From Ideonella margarita (GTDB lineage: Bacteria; Pseudomonadota; Gammaproteobacteria; Burkholderiales; Burkholderiaceae_C), in assembly GCF_038066635.1 (NCBI RefSeq), contig NZ_JBBUTI010000003.1:124001-188000 (forward strand): a DNA stretch of 64,000 nt, read 5' to 3'. A model generated the notes under the pieces. The model searched no databases. It saw nothing but the letters and a program-made list of their open reading frames with translations, and was not told the DNA's origin. Both the position numbers and the translations under genes were made by a program. Each line of letters opens with the position of its first letter. Position 1 is the stretch's first letter. Positions 18,970 to 27,330 of the stretch are shown in pieces.

Positions 18970-20898
18970 TCATGTCGCCTGCCCACCGAGGTAAGCCTCG
19001 ATGACCTTCTCGTTGGCCTGCACTTCGGCCGGCAGCCCTTCCGCGATCTTCTGGCCGAAGTCGAGCACCGAGACGGTGTCGCACAGGCTCATCACCACGT
19101 CCATGTGGTGCTCGATCAGGATCACCGTCACGCCGTGCTCGCGTATCTTCTGGATGATGGCCAGCAGCTCCTTGATGTCGGGCGCGGTCAGGCCGGCCGC
19201 AGGCTCGTCGAGCAGCAGCAGTTCCGGGTCCAGCGCCAGGGCGCGGGCGATTTCCAGCAGGCGCTGCTTGCCGTACGGCAGGTTGCGCGCTTCCTCGCCG
19301 GCCAGGTCCGCCAGGCCGACGAAGCGCAGCAGGCCCATGGCCCGCACGCTGGCCTCGCGGTTCTCGCGCAGGTAGCGCGGCAGGTGCAGCGCCACATCCA
19401 GCAGGTTGGAGCGGAAGCTGTGGTGCAGGCCCACCATCACGTTCTGCAGCGCGCTCATTTCACCGAACAGCTGAACGTTCTGGAAGGTGCGGGCCACGCC
19501 GCTCAGGGCGATGTCCGACGAGGTGCGGCCGGCCAGCGTCTTGCCGGCAAAACTCACCGTACCGGCCGTGGGCGTGTAGATGCCGGTGAGCACGTTCATC
19601 ATCGTGCTCTTGCCGGAACCGTTCGGGCCGATCAGGCCGTGGATGGTGCCGCGCTTGACGATCAGATCGACGTTGTTCAGCGCCTTCAGGCCACCGAACT
19701 GCATCAGCACGCCTTGCGCCTGCAGCAGGGTGGCACCGTTGCCACCACCGGCATGCGTGAGGGCGTCGCCGCCCGAGCTCATCGCCGCCACGTCGTCAGC
19801 GTCGGTGGCTGCATGGCCGCGCAGGTTCAGCGCATTGCGCACGAAGCCGACGATGCCGTCCTGCAGGTAGTAGACGACGAACAGCGTGATCAGGCCGAAG
19901 ATCGACAGACGCCAGTCGGTCATGGTCTGCAGCTTGAAGCTGACCGCTGCCAGCGCCACGCTGCCGATCACCGGAATGGCAGCCGCCTGCAGCGTGGTCT
20001 TGCCACGCTTGAGCGCCACGCCGGCCGACACCGCCACCACCACCGCCAAGGCGATCGAGACGATGCGGAACATCTCCAGGTCATCGAGCAGCTTGGGCAG
20101 CATCACGATGATGGCTGCGCCCAGCAGCGCGCCGGTGCGGGTCTTGCGGCCACCCATGATGATGGCCAGCAGGAACAGCACGGTCTGCTCGAAGTTGTAG
20201 GTGTTGGGCGAGATGTACTGCTCGGAGTACGCGTACAGCGCACCCGCCAGACCGGCCAGGCCCGCGCTGATGACGAAGGCGTAGACCTTGTACCGATACA
20301 CCGACACGCCCATGCAGTCAGACGCCACGGGGCTGCCGCGCAGCGCCTCGAAGGCCCGGCCGAGGTGCGAGCGCAGGATGCGGTGCACCACGACCAGCGA
20401 GACCAGCAGCATCACCGCGACGACCCAGTAGAACTCGGTCTCGTCGAGCTTGTGGCCGAACAGCGCCGGCTTGCTCAGGGTGATGCCGAGCGGGCCTTCG
20501 GTGAGGAAGGTCATCTCGTTGATCAGGATCTGGATGATGGTGCCGAAGGCCAGCGTCACCATCGCCAGGTAAGGCCCGGTGACGCGCAGGGCCGGCAGCG
20601 CCAGCACCGCACCGAAGGCCGCCGTCACGGCAATCGCCGAAGGCAGCGTGACCCACAGCGAGGCGTCGAGCTTGAAGACCAGCACGCCAGCGGTGTAGGC
20701 GCCGATGCCGAACAGGCCGGCATGGCCGAGCGAGACCTGGCCGGTGTAGCCGACCACGATGTCCAGGCCGAACAGCACGATCGCGTAGATCATGATGGTT
20801 TCGACCAGGTGGATGTAATACGGGTTGCCGACCACGCCCGGGAAGGCCAGCAAGGCCCCGAAGGCGATCAGCGCAAGGGTGAGTTTTCGTGCGTTCAT
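18970..20898 (-). CDS. Fused LivM permease - LivG ATPase of a branched-chain amino acid type importer
   Basis: This 642-residue protein joins two subunits. Residues 1 to about 320 are a LivM permease with about 8-10 membrane segments, including the GYTGQVSLGHAGLFGIGAY motif near residue 50 and the EAA-like FEALRGSPVASDCMGV loop. After a further hydrophobic stretch and a flexible linker (about 360-390), residues about 395-640 are a LivG ATPase with Walker A GPNGSGKS near 424, VARTFQNVQLFGEM and Walker B LLLDEPAAGL. Fusions of this kind are known in Burkholderiales. It sits 7 bp after livH and 57 bp before livF. Confidence 0.92.
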   Translation of the reverse strand: MNARKLTLALIAFGALLAFPGVVGNPYYIHLVETIMIYAIVLFGLDIVVGYTGQVSLGHAGLFGIGAYTAGVLVFKLDASLWVTLPSAIAVTAAFGAVLALPALRVTGPYLAMVTLAFGTIIQILINEMTFLTEGPLGITLSKPALFGHKLDETEFYWVVAVMLLVSLVVVHRILRSHLGRAFEALRGSPVASDCMGVSVYRYKVYAFVISAGLAGLAGALYAYSEQYISPNTYNFEQTVLFLLAIIMGGRKTRTGALLGAAIIVMLPKLLDDLEMFRIVSIALAVVVAVSAGVALKRGKTTLQAAAIPVIGSVALAAVSFKLQTMTDWRLSIFGLITLFVVYYLQDGIVGFVRNALNLRGHAATDADDVAAMSSGGDALTHAGGGNGATLLQAQGVLMQFGGLKALNNVDLIVKRGTIHGLIGPNGSGKSTMMNVLTGIYTPTAGTVSFAGKTLAGRTSSDIALSGVARTFQNVQLFGEMSALQNVMVGLHHSFRSNLLDVALHLPRYLRENREASVRAMGLLRFVGLADLAGEEARNLPYGKQRLLEIARALALDPELLLLDEPAAGLTAPDIKELLAIIQKIREHGVTVILIEHHMDVVMSLCDTVSVLDFGQKIAEGLPAEVQANEKVIEAYLGGQAT

Positions 20899-20905
20899 GG
20901 CGGCC

Positions 20906-21781
20906 TCAGACCTTCTTGATGGCAGTCTTGCCGAACAGACCCGCAGGCTTCACGGCCAGCACGATGAGCAGCAGCACCAGGCCGGGTACGTCCTTGTAGC
21001 CCGTCGACAGGTAGAAGCCGGTGGTGGTTTCAGCCACGCCGAGGATGATGCCGCCCACGATGATGCCCATGCCGCTGGTCAAGCCGCCGATGATGGCCAC
21101 CGCAAAGGCCTTCAGGCCCAGCACCGCCCCCATGGTGGCGCCGGTCAGCGTGAGCGGTGCGATCAGCACGCCTGCGAACGCCGCCGTCAACGACGACAGC
21201 GCATACGAGAAGGTGATGACGAGCCCGGTGTTGATGCCCATCAGCTTGGCCGCGTCGCGGTCATTGAAGGTGGCCACCACGGCCTTGCCGTAGATCGAGC
21301 GGCGGTTGAACAGCTCCACCGCCAGCATCATCAGCACGGCGCCGACGACGACCAGCACTTCCATCGGCAGCACGTTGGCGCCCAGGAACTGCATCGGCGA
21401 TTCCGGCAGCGGCGAGGGGAACTTCAGGTCGTCGCGGCCCCAGATGTTTTCAGCCACGTTCTTGAAGATGATGCCCAGCGCGATGGTGGACATGATCCAG
21501 CCGAACTCGGACTTCATCTTGATGGCCGGGCGCACGCCGATGCGCTCGACGAACGCGCCCTGCAGCGCACCGAACAGACACACCAGCGGTATCATCAGCC
21601 AGTAATTGACCCCGAAGCCGACCAGCGACAGACCGACCAGCGCGCCCAGCATCAGGGCATCGCCCTGGCCGAAGTTCAGCGTGTCGGACGTGGCGAAGGT
21701 GAGCTGGTAGCCGAACGCGATGACCGCGTAGATCATGCCCAGCGCGATGCCGCTGAACACCAGTTGTGTGAGGATTTGCAT
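20906..21781 (-). CDS. livH: Branched-chain amino acid ABC transporter permease LivH
   Basis: The 291-residue protein has about eight membrane segments and begins MQILTQLVFSGIALGMIYAV, typical of LivH. The motif TLNFGQGDALMLGALVG near residue 45 and the C-terminal GMGIIVGGIILGVAETTTGFY region fit the family. It forms the membrane channel with the LivM part of the next protein. The ATG at 21781 is chosen over an upstream in-frame start at 21826 because the latter would place a charged, unconserved stretch in front. Confidence 0.93.
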   Translation of the reverse strand: MQILTQLVFSGIALGMIYAVIAFGYQLTFATSDTLNFGQGDALMLGALVGLSLVGFGVNYWLMIPLVCLFGALQGAFVERIGVRPAIKMKSEFGWIMSTIALGIIFKNVAENIWGRDDLKFPSPLPESPMQFLGANVLPMEVLVVVGAVLMMLAVELFNRRSIYGKAVVATFNDRDAAKLMGINTGLVITFSYALSSLTAAFAGVLIAPLTLTGATMGAVLGLKAFAVAIIGGLTSGMGIIVGGIILGVAETTTGFYLSTGYKDVPGLVLLLIVLAVKPAGLFGKTAIKKV

Positions 21782-21812
21782 GGTGAGCTTTCGGGTGCGC
21801 CCCAACAGGCCC

Positions 21813-21864
21813 GCCGGGCAGAACACCCGGCAGGCAGGACAGGCCGGCCTTGTTGAGCAAGGCC
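21813..21864 (-). other. Tandem intercistronic hairpins between livK and livH
   Basis: Two perfect stems lie in the livK-livH gap: GGCCTTG (21846-21852) with CAAGGCC (21858-21864), loop of 5, right after livK; and GCCGGG (21813-21818) with CCCGGC (21826-21831), loop of 7. No T-run follows either. Such structures after a binding-protein gene often protect the upstream mRNA and let the binding protein be made in excess. Confidence 0.6.
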
Positions 21865-21875
21865 AGCGTGCCGGC

Positions 21876-23108
21876 TTACTTCTTGACGGCCAGCGCGCCC
21901 TTGGCGTTGACGTCCTTCACGCGCACTTCGGAGGCCTTCTTGAAATCAGCCTCGTAGGCGTACACCACGCGCTGGCCCTTGACCTCGCCGAACACCGGGA
22001 TGTTGGCGGTGATGGCCTCGTGGTCGGTCTTGGTGAACGGCTTGTTGTAGGTCGTCACCACGCCTTCCACCGGCGCCTTCAGGTCTTCCAGCGCGGCCCG
22101 CACCTTGGCGCCTTCGGTGGAGCCAGCCTGCTTGATGGCCGCGGCGAGCAGGTAGACCGAGTCATAACCCTGGGCAGCCGACACCGGTGAGTCGATGCGG
22201 GCGTTCTTCGGGTTGAAGGTCTTCAGGTAGTTGATGATGAAGCTCTGGCGCTTCGGCGTGGTCGGCTCCTGCACGAAGGTCTGCGGCATGCGCGCGCCTT
22301 CACCGCCGGGGCCGGCGTTGTCGATGAAGTTGGCCATCGACAGCGTCCAGGAACCGATCATCGGCACCTTCCAGCCCAGCTTGGTCATGCCGTTGGCGAT
22401 CTGCGCCAGCTCGGGGCCGATGCCGTACGTCAGCACGGCTTCAGCGCCGGCTTCCTTGGCCTTCAACAGCTGCGGCGTCATGTCGACGTCCTTGATGTTG
22501 AACTTCTCGACGGCCACCGCCTTGACGCCCTTGAGCTCGAGCGCCTTCTCCAGGTCAGCGCGGCCGAGCTGGCCGTAGTTGGTGGAGTCGGCCAGGATGG
22601 CGACCTTCTTGTAGCCGCGGCGGGTGATGGCCTCTTCCACGATCATCGGCGCCTGGATGCTGTCGTGCGCGGCGTTGCGGAAGATGTAGTTCTCGGGCTG
22701 GGTGTCGAACTGGTGGGTCACGGCCGAGCCGGTGGCCACGTTGTTCATCACCGGGATCTTGGCTTCCTGGTAGAAGCGCTGCGAGGCCAGGGCCACGCCG
22801 GTGTTGATGAAGCCGACGGTGGCCGCCACCTTCTCCTTGTTGATCATTTCCTGGGCGATCTGGACGCCGCGCTCGTTCTTCGCCTCGTCGTCACGCTCGA
22901 CCAGCAGCAGCGGACGGCCCAGCACGCCGCCGGCCTTGTTGATTTCCTCGGCGGCCAGACGCACGCCGTCGCGCATGCTCACGCCCATCGAGGAAGAGCC
23001 ACCGGTGAACGGCCCGGAAACACCGATCTTGATCGGCTCGGCGGCATGCGCCAGGGACATCGAGCAGGCCAGCGCCACGGCGCTGAAGGACATCGCAACG
23101 AACTTCAT
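21876..23108 (-). CDS. livK: Periplasmic substrate-binding protein of a branched-chain amino acid type ABC importer (LivK-like)
   Basis: The 410-residue protein has a signal peptide (VAMSFSAVALACSMSLAHAA, cleavage near residue 22), followed by EPIKIGVSGPFTGGSSSMGVSMRDGVRLAAEEINKAGGVLGR, the type I periplasmic-binding fold of the LivK/amide-binding family. A long-ligand-pocket C-terminal region is present (AQGYDSVYLLAAAIKQAGS). The ligand may be a branched-chain amino acid, but this fold also binds amides, urea and aromatic acids, so the specificity is open. It is the first gene of the liv run, and a two-component pair lies upstream on the same strand. Confidence 0.9.
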   Translation of the reverse strand: MKFVAMSFSAVALACSMSLAHAAEPIKIGVSGPFTGGSSSMGVSMRDGVRLAAEEINKAGGVLGRPLLLVERDDEAKNERGVQIAQEMINKEKVAATVGFINTGVALASQRFYQEAKIPVMNNVATGSAVTHQFDTQPENYIFRNAAHDSIQAPMIVEEAITRRGYKKVAILADSTNYGQLGRADLEKALELKGVKAVAVEKFNIKDVDMTPQLLKAKEAGAEAVLTYGIGPELAQIANGMTKLGWKVPMIGSWTLSMANFIDNAGPGGEGARMPQTFVQEPTTPKRQSFIINYLKTFNPKNARIDSPVSAAQGYDSVYLLAAAIKQAGSTEGAKVRAALEDLKAPVEGVVTTYNKPFTKTDHEAITANIPVFGEVKGQRVVYAYEADFKKASEVRVKDVNAKGALAVKK

Positions 23109-23183
23109 GGTGTGTCTCCGGGAATCTTGGTTTGATGGAGACCACAGTCTGTGCCGATGCCTGCGCAGCCGCTACCGCTGGAC

Positions 23184-23212
23184 TACGCAAAAATGAACCG
23201 CAGCATTACGCA
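23184..23212. promoter_or_regulatory. Direct TACGCA repeats upstream of livK
   Basis: TACGCA occurs at 23184-23189 and 23207-23212, 23 bp apart (about two helix turns), in the 152-bp gap between the response-regulator stop and the livK start. This is a candidate operator for the NarL-type regulator encoded immediately upstream; I see no clear sigma-70 promoter boxes beside it. Confidence 0.35.
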
Positions 23213-23260
23213 CTCGTAAACCCGCTCGGGCGCAACCCTGTCGGATGCAACCCGCAGGGC

Positions 23261-23893
23261 TCAGGACGCCGAGTCGGCGTGCTCGACGGCGTACTTGATG
23301 AGCTCGGCCTGCCCGGCCAGATTGAGCTTGCGGCGGATGCTCTGGCGGTGTGATTCGACCGTGCGCACGCTCAGGTCCAGCGCACTGGCGATCTGCTTGC
23401 TGGCCAGGCCCTGGCCGAGGAACTGCAGGATCTGCTGCTCGCGGTCAGACAGCACCGCCCGCGCGGTGGGCGCCCGGAACAGCCGCTGGGCAATCACCGG
23501 GCTGAGGAAGGTGCCGCCGCCGTGCACCGTGCGGATGGCGTGCACGATTTCGCTGGATGGCGAATCTTTCAGCACATAACCGCGGGCACCGGCGCGCAGG
23601 GCCCGCTGGGCGTATTCGATGCCGTCATGCATGGTGAGCATCAGCACGGCACGCTCAGGCTCTTCATCCAGCAGGCGCTGCGCCACCTGGATGCCGCTGT
23701 CGCCCTTCATGCTGATGTCCATCAGCACCACGTCGGGGTGGCTGCTGCGGGCGCGCTCCATGGCCTCGACATCGTTCGCGGCCTCGGCCACCACCTCCAG
23801 GTCATCAACCAGGCCGAGCACCGCCTTCAGGCCGTCGCGCACCACGGCGTGGTCGTCAACAATCATCAGGCGGATGCGGTGTGGGGTGTCCAT
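23261..23893 (-). CDS. NarL/LuxR family response regulator
   Basis: The 210-residue protein has a receiver domain (residues 1-120) with acidic pocket IVDDH near residue 12, phosphoacceptor Asp59 in VVLMDIS and Lys in the YVLKDSP switch. The C-terminal LuxR HTH (about residues 145-205) reads LSDREQQILQFLGQGLASKQIA with LDLSVRTVESHRQSIRRKL as recognition region. Its ATG lies 6 bp after the kinase stop, so the two are co-transcribed. Because the liv importer follows on the same strand 152 bp later, it probably controls livK expression. Confidence 0.92.
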   Translation of the reverse strand: MDTPHRIRLMIVDDHAVVRDGLKAVLGLVDDLEVVAEAANDVEAMERARSSHPDVVLMDISMKGDSGIQVAQRLLDEEPERAVLMLTMHDGIEYAQRALRAGARGYVLKDSPSSEIVHAIRTVHGGGTFLSPVIAQRLFRAPTARAVLSDREQQILQFLGQGLASKQIASALDLSVRTVESHRQSIRRKLNLAGQAELIKYAVEHADSAS

Positions 23894-23899
23894 CAGGGC

Positions 23900-25270
23900 T
23901 CAGAGTTGTTCAAAGCGTTCAATCGCGTCGACCGGCACCACCGCGGTGATGCGGGTGTCGCCGGCCCGGGAGGTGACCTGCAGCTGCCCGTCGATCGAGG
24001 CCAGGCGCTCGCGCATGTTGCGCAGGCCGATGCCCTGGCTCGGGTGGTGCAGCACGAAGTCGGTGTCAAAGCCGCGGCCATTGTCTTGCACGACCATGCG
24101 CAGGGCTTCCTCGGAAAACACCAGTTGCAACTCGACCTCGGAGGCGTGGGCGTGCTTCTCGATGTTGGTCAGCGCCTCCTGGGTGACGCGGAACAGCACG
24201 GTCTTGACCTCGTCCGGCAAGTCACGCGGCACGCCGCTCACCCGCATCCGGAAGCGGGTGGTGCTCTGGCCCCACATCTCGTCGGCGAGCTGGCTCATCG
24301 CGGCGCTCAGGCCCAGGGTGTCGAGCATCACCGGCCGCAGCCGGTGCGACATGCCGCGCACCTCCGCCAGCGCGTCCTTCAGGCGCTCCACCGCCCGGCC
24401 CAGCGCAGCGCGCACGGGGCCGCCGTCCTGCGGCATGCGCTCCAGCACCGACTCGATCAGCAGCTTGACCGACACCAGCGTCTGGCTCGTGCCGTCATGC
24501 AGCTCACGCGAGAGGTAAGCGCGCTCTTCTTCCTGCGAACGCACGATCTGGCGCGCCAGCAGCGTGAGCTTCACGTCGGCCAGCCGCAGCTCATGCATGC
24601 TCACCCACAAGCCGCCGCTGAAGATGACCACCAGCGCCAGCACCGTGATGCCGGCGATCCAGCTCATGGTGTTGTTCACGCTGGCGGCCAGTTCGGTGTC
24701 GAGCTGCAGCAGCACCTTGTCCATGTCGTCCACGTACAGGCCGGTGCCGATCCACCAGTGCCAGCGCTCGAGCGGCGTCACGTAGGCCAGCTTCTGGGCC
24801 GGCGCCTGGGCCGAGGGCTTGTGCCAGCTGTACTCCACGAAGCCTCCGCCTGACGCCGCCTTCTGCATCATCATCAGGATGGGCTGCTCACCGTTGGCGT
24901 CGCGCAGGCCGCTGAGGTTGCGCCCCACCAGCTCGGGCTGGCGCGGGTGCATCAGGTTCACGCCTTCGTCGTTGTAGAGGAAGAAGTAGCCGTCGGCGCC
25001 GTAGTCCAGCAGCGCCAGCTGGCGCATCGCCTGCTGCTTGATGTCGTCGTCGTCGCGCCCGGTGTTGTAGAGCGGGCTGATGGTGCTGAGCGCCAGCGCA
25101 GTGAAGTGACGCAGCTCGGAGCGTGCGGCCTCCATGTAGGCGGTTTTCACCAGGGCCTGCTGGCGCGCGGCCAGCACTGCTTCCTGGTGGCGCTGGGCCA
25201 TGATGATCAGGCCCACGGCCACCACCAGCGGCACCACCGCCAGCAGGATGACCTTGTGACGCAGCCGCAT
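23900..25270 (-). CDS. Cache-domain sensor histidine kinase (NarX/DesK-type HisKA_3)
   Basis: The 456-residue protein has a membrane segment at about 7-25, a periplasmic single Cache domain (about 35-195, with DYGADGYFFLYNDEGVNLMHP and the tryptophan-rich ERWHWWIGTGLYVDDMD end), a second membrane segment at about 203-223 and a kinase core. The phosphorylated His is His258 in ELHDGTSQ, typical of HisKA_3, followed by an HATPase with NIEKHAHAS and GIGLRNMRERL. Cache sensors of this shape bind small organic acids or amines. It pairs with the response regulator 6 bp downstream. The start at 25270 begins the hydrophobic N-terminus; the longer frame to 25438 runs into the GNAT gene. Confidence 0.9.
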   Translation of the reverse strand: MRLRHKVILLAVVPLVVAVGLIIMAQRHQEAVLAARQQALVKTAYMEAARSELRHFTALALSTISPLYNTGRDDDDIKQQAMRQLALLDYGADGYFFLYNDEGVNLMHPRQPELVGRNLSGLRDANGEQPILMMMQKAASGGGFVEYSWHKPSAQAPAQKLAYVTPLERWHWWIGTGLYVDDMDKVLLQLDTELAASVNNTMSWIAGITVLALVVIFSGGLWVSMHELRLADVKLTLLARQIVRSQEEERAYLSRELHDGTSQTLVSVKLLIESVLERMPQDGGPVRAALGRAVERLKDALAEVRGMSHRLRPVMLDTLGLSAAMSQLADEMWGQSTTRFRMRVSGVPRDLPDEVKTVLFRVTQEALTNIEKHAHASEVELQLVFSEEALRMVVQDNGRGFDTDFVLHHPSQGIGLRNMRERLASIDGQLQVTSRAGDTRITAVVPVDAIERFEQL

Positions 25271-25280
25271 CACACGCTGC

Positions 25281-25772
25281 TCAGCCAAGCTCGACCTTGA
25301 GGTAGTGCGCGCCGGCGATCGGGTTGAAGTAGTAGGGCGGGATTTCCTCGAAGCCCAGCGAGGCGTACAGCTCGCGCGCCGCTTCCATGTCGTCCAGGGT
25401 GTCGAGCAGCATGGCCGAGTAGCCGGCCTGCGTGGCATCGTCGATCAGCGCCTGCGCCAGCTGCCGGCCCAGGCCGTAGCGGCGAAACGCCGGCCGCACG
25501 AACAGGCGCTTCATTTCGCAGGCATTGGCGTAATCGGCATCCGGCAGCGGGCGGAACGCGCCGCAGCCGGCCAGCTCACCGCCCACCCAGGCCAGCAGCA
25601 GGCAGCCCGTCGGGGCGGCGTACTCACCCGGCAGCGTGGCCAGCTCGTCGTCGAAGTTCTGGAAGCACAGGTCCACACCCAACTGCGCGGCGTAGTCTCG
25701 GAAGATGCCGCGGACCGCCTCGATCTCGTCGGGCGTCTGCGGTGTCTGCAGCAATATCTGGGGCGTGTCCAT
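25281..25772 (-). CDS. GNAT family N-acetyltransferase
   Basis: The 163-residue protein has the GNAT pattern: an acidic N-terminal helix (IEAVRGIFRDYAAQLG), strand LLLAWVGGELAGCGAFR, then MKRLFVRPAFRRYGLGRQLAQALIDDA, where RRYGLG is the acetyl-CoA pyrophosphate loop, and LDTLDDMEAARELYASLGF near the C-terminus. The end (FEEIPPYYFNPIAGAHYLKVEL) is common in this subgroup. The acceptor is unknown. The stop codon is 10 bp before the kinase start on the same strand, so it may lead that operon. Confidence 0.88.
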   Translation of the reverse strand: MDTPQILLQTPQTPDEIEAVRGIFRDYAAQLGVDLCFQNFDDELATLPGEYAAPTGCLLLAWVGGELAGCGAFRPLPDADYANACEMKRLFVRPAFRRYGLGRQLAQALIDDATQAGYSAMLLDTLDDMEAARELYASLGFEEIPPYYFNPIAGAHYLKVELG

Positions 25773-25866
25773 CGCCGTGGGGGCGCAGTGTCGAAGCAGC
25801 TAGTCTAGCGGCGCGGGGGCCCTTCTGCGCCTGCGCGACAGCCCACCTCAGGGAAGACCATGGCTT

Positions 25867-26595
25867 TCAGAAAGCCGCCACCGCGCCCAGGCTGTTCACC
25901 CACACGGCAGTGCCGATGCAGGCCGCCAGCAGCACCGCCGCCAGCACCCGGGTCACCCAGGAGTCGCGGCTGGCCGGCGTGACCGCAGGCAAGGGCTTGT
26001 CGCCCGTCACCATCGGCTTGACCAGGTTGATGCGCTTGCGCTTGAGGTAAAAAACGATGGCCCCCACGTGCAGCAGCACCAGCAAGATCAGCAGCAGCTT
26101 GCCGTTTTGTGTGTGCCAGCTGGTGGCCAGGCTGACCCAGCGCGGGCTGACAAAGCGGTTCAGCGGGCCGGTGGTGGCGATCTCGTCATCGGCCACCAGG
26201 CCGGTGGCCACCTGCACCAGCAGCACGGCCAGCAGGCCCAGCACGCTCAGCATGCCCAGCGGGTTGTGGCCCACCTCCACATGTTCATCGGGCCGGCTCT
26301 GGCCGCGCAGGTAGCGCAGCATGGCCGCCGGGCCGTAGATGAAGCTGGTGAAGCGCGACCAGCGCCCACCCACCAGGCCCCACACCAGGCGGAACACCAG
26401 CAGCGCACCCACGCCCAGGCCGAGCTTCAGGTGCACCTCGATGAGGTTGCCGCCGATCTGGCCGGTGGCCACCAGCGCCACCACACCGACCACCAGCAGC
26501 CAGTGGAACAGCCGGGTGGGCAAGTCCCACACACGCACGGGCTGGGTGTCAACGGCGGGGGTGGTCGAGGGGGTCTGGGTCTGGCTGTCGCTCAC
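25867..26595 (-). CDS. Cytochrome b561-like haem membrane protein (cytochrome b/b6 domain)
   Basis: The 242-residue protein has a short cytoplasmic N-terminus rich in Thr/Pro, then VRVWDLPTRLFHWLLVVG, the standard opening of b561/hydrogenase-type cytochrome b subunits, four to five membrane segments and histidines placed to bind two haems (FHWLL, EVHLKLG, SWHTQNG, LLHVGAI). A GTG start at 26595 is chosen: it has AGGAG six bases upstream and avoids a non-conserved extension to 26706. It is divergent from the cytochrome c' gene, suggesting electron transfer between membrane and periplasm. Confidence 0.85.
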   Translation of the reverse strand: MSDSQTQTPSTTPAVDTQPVRVWDLPTRLFHWLLVVGVVALVATGQIGGNLIEVHLKLGLGVGALLVFRLVWGLVGGRWSRFTSFIYGPAAMLRYLRGQSRPDEHVEVGHNPLGMLSVLGLLAVLLVQVATGLVADDEIATTGPLNRFVSPRWVSLATSWHTQNGKLLLILLVLLHVGAIVFYLKRKRINLVKPMVTGDKPLPAVTPASRDSWVTRVLAAVLLAACIGTAVWVNSLGAVAAF

Positions 26596-26787
26596 GGGGG
26601 CTCCTGAAGGTCGATCGCCGCCATCATGCGTCGCCACCTTCTCGCTGCCAAGCGTCTGAGGGGTTTTATGGGGTGGTGGGCTGAAGGGTGTGGCGCGTGC
26701 GTACACTCAGCGCGGTGTTTGTCGGGTTTGCGTCTGTCGATGCGCATGGCAACACGTCGTCCTGGTTGATCCCTTTGGAGGAAACGC

Positions 26788-27240
26788 ATGAAACGTATCG
26801 CTCTGGCCACCTTGGCCTGCATCTCTGTGCTGGCCAGCCTGCCCGCAGCAGCCCAATTCCAGAAGCCTGAAGACGCGGTGAAGTACCGCAAGGCCGCCTT
26901 CAGCGTGATGGCCACGCACTTCGGTCGCATCGGCGCCGTGGTGCAAGGCAAGGCCCCGTTTGACGCCAAGGCCGTGCAGGCCAACGCGGACGTGGTCGCC
27001 ACCCTGGCTGCCCTGCCATTCACGGCCTTCGGCGAAGGCACCGGCGTGGGCGAAACCCGCGCCAAGCCGGAAATCTGGAGCCAGGCCGACAAATACAAGG
27101 CCAGCGCCCAGGCCATGACCGACGCCGTCGCCAAGCTCGACGCCGCCGCCAAGACCGGCAACCTCGACCAGATCAAGGTGGCTTTCGGCGAAACCGGCAA
27201 GACCTGCAAGGCCTGCCACGACGCCTTCCGCAAGGAATAA
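26788..27240 (+). CDS. Cytochrome c' (class II c-type cytochrome)
   Basis: The 150-residue product has a Sec signal peptide (ending near SLPAAAQ, residue 22) and a four-helix body with FQKPEDAVKYRKAAFSVMATHFGRIG at the start and the haem motif CKACH at residues 140-144 close to the C-terminus, the arrangement that defines cytochrome c'. These periplasmic proteins bind NO and may protect against nitrosative stress. GGAGG eight bases upstream supports the ATG at 26788. It is divergent from the cytochrome b561-like gene. Confidence 0.93.
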   Translation: MKRIALATLACISVLASLPAAAQFQKPEDAVKYRKAAFSVMATHFGRIGAVVQGKAPFDAKAVQANADVVATLAALPFTAFGEGTGVGETRAKPEIWSQADKYKASAQAMTDAVAKLDAAAKTGNLDQIKVAFGETGKTCKACHDAFRKE

Positions 27241-27247
27241 GGCCCAC

Positions 27248-27277
27248 GCCCGGTGCGGCCCTGCGGCTGCACCGGGC
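27248..27277 (+). terminator. Hairpin after the cytochrome c' gene
   Basis: A perfect 9-bp stem, GCCCGGTGC (27248-27256) and GCACCGGGC (27269-27277), lies 8 bp after the stop; its 12-nt loop contains a further GCC/GGC pairing. There is no T-run, so termination is plausible but not certain. Confidence 0.55.
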
Positions 27278-27330
27278 CTCAGGGCGCTTCACTCGCAGCA
27301 CCCTGTTGATGCATCCAGTATGCTTGCCGG

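Noticed and set aside
18673..20919. 748-codon open frame on the + strand over livF and livMG
   Set aside because: Composition is His/Gln/Arg/Ala-rich as expected for an antisense frame of a high-GC gene; the opposite strand has clear ABC transporter motifs.
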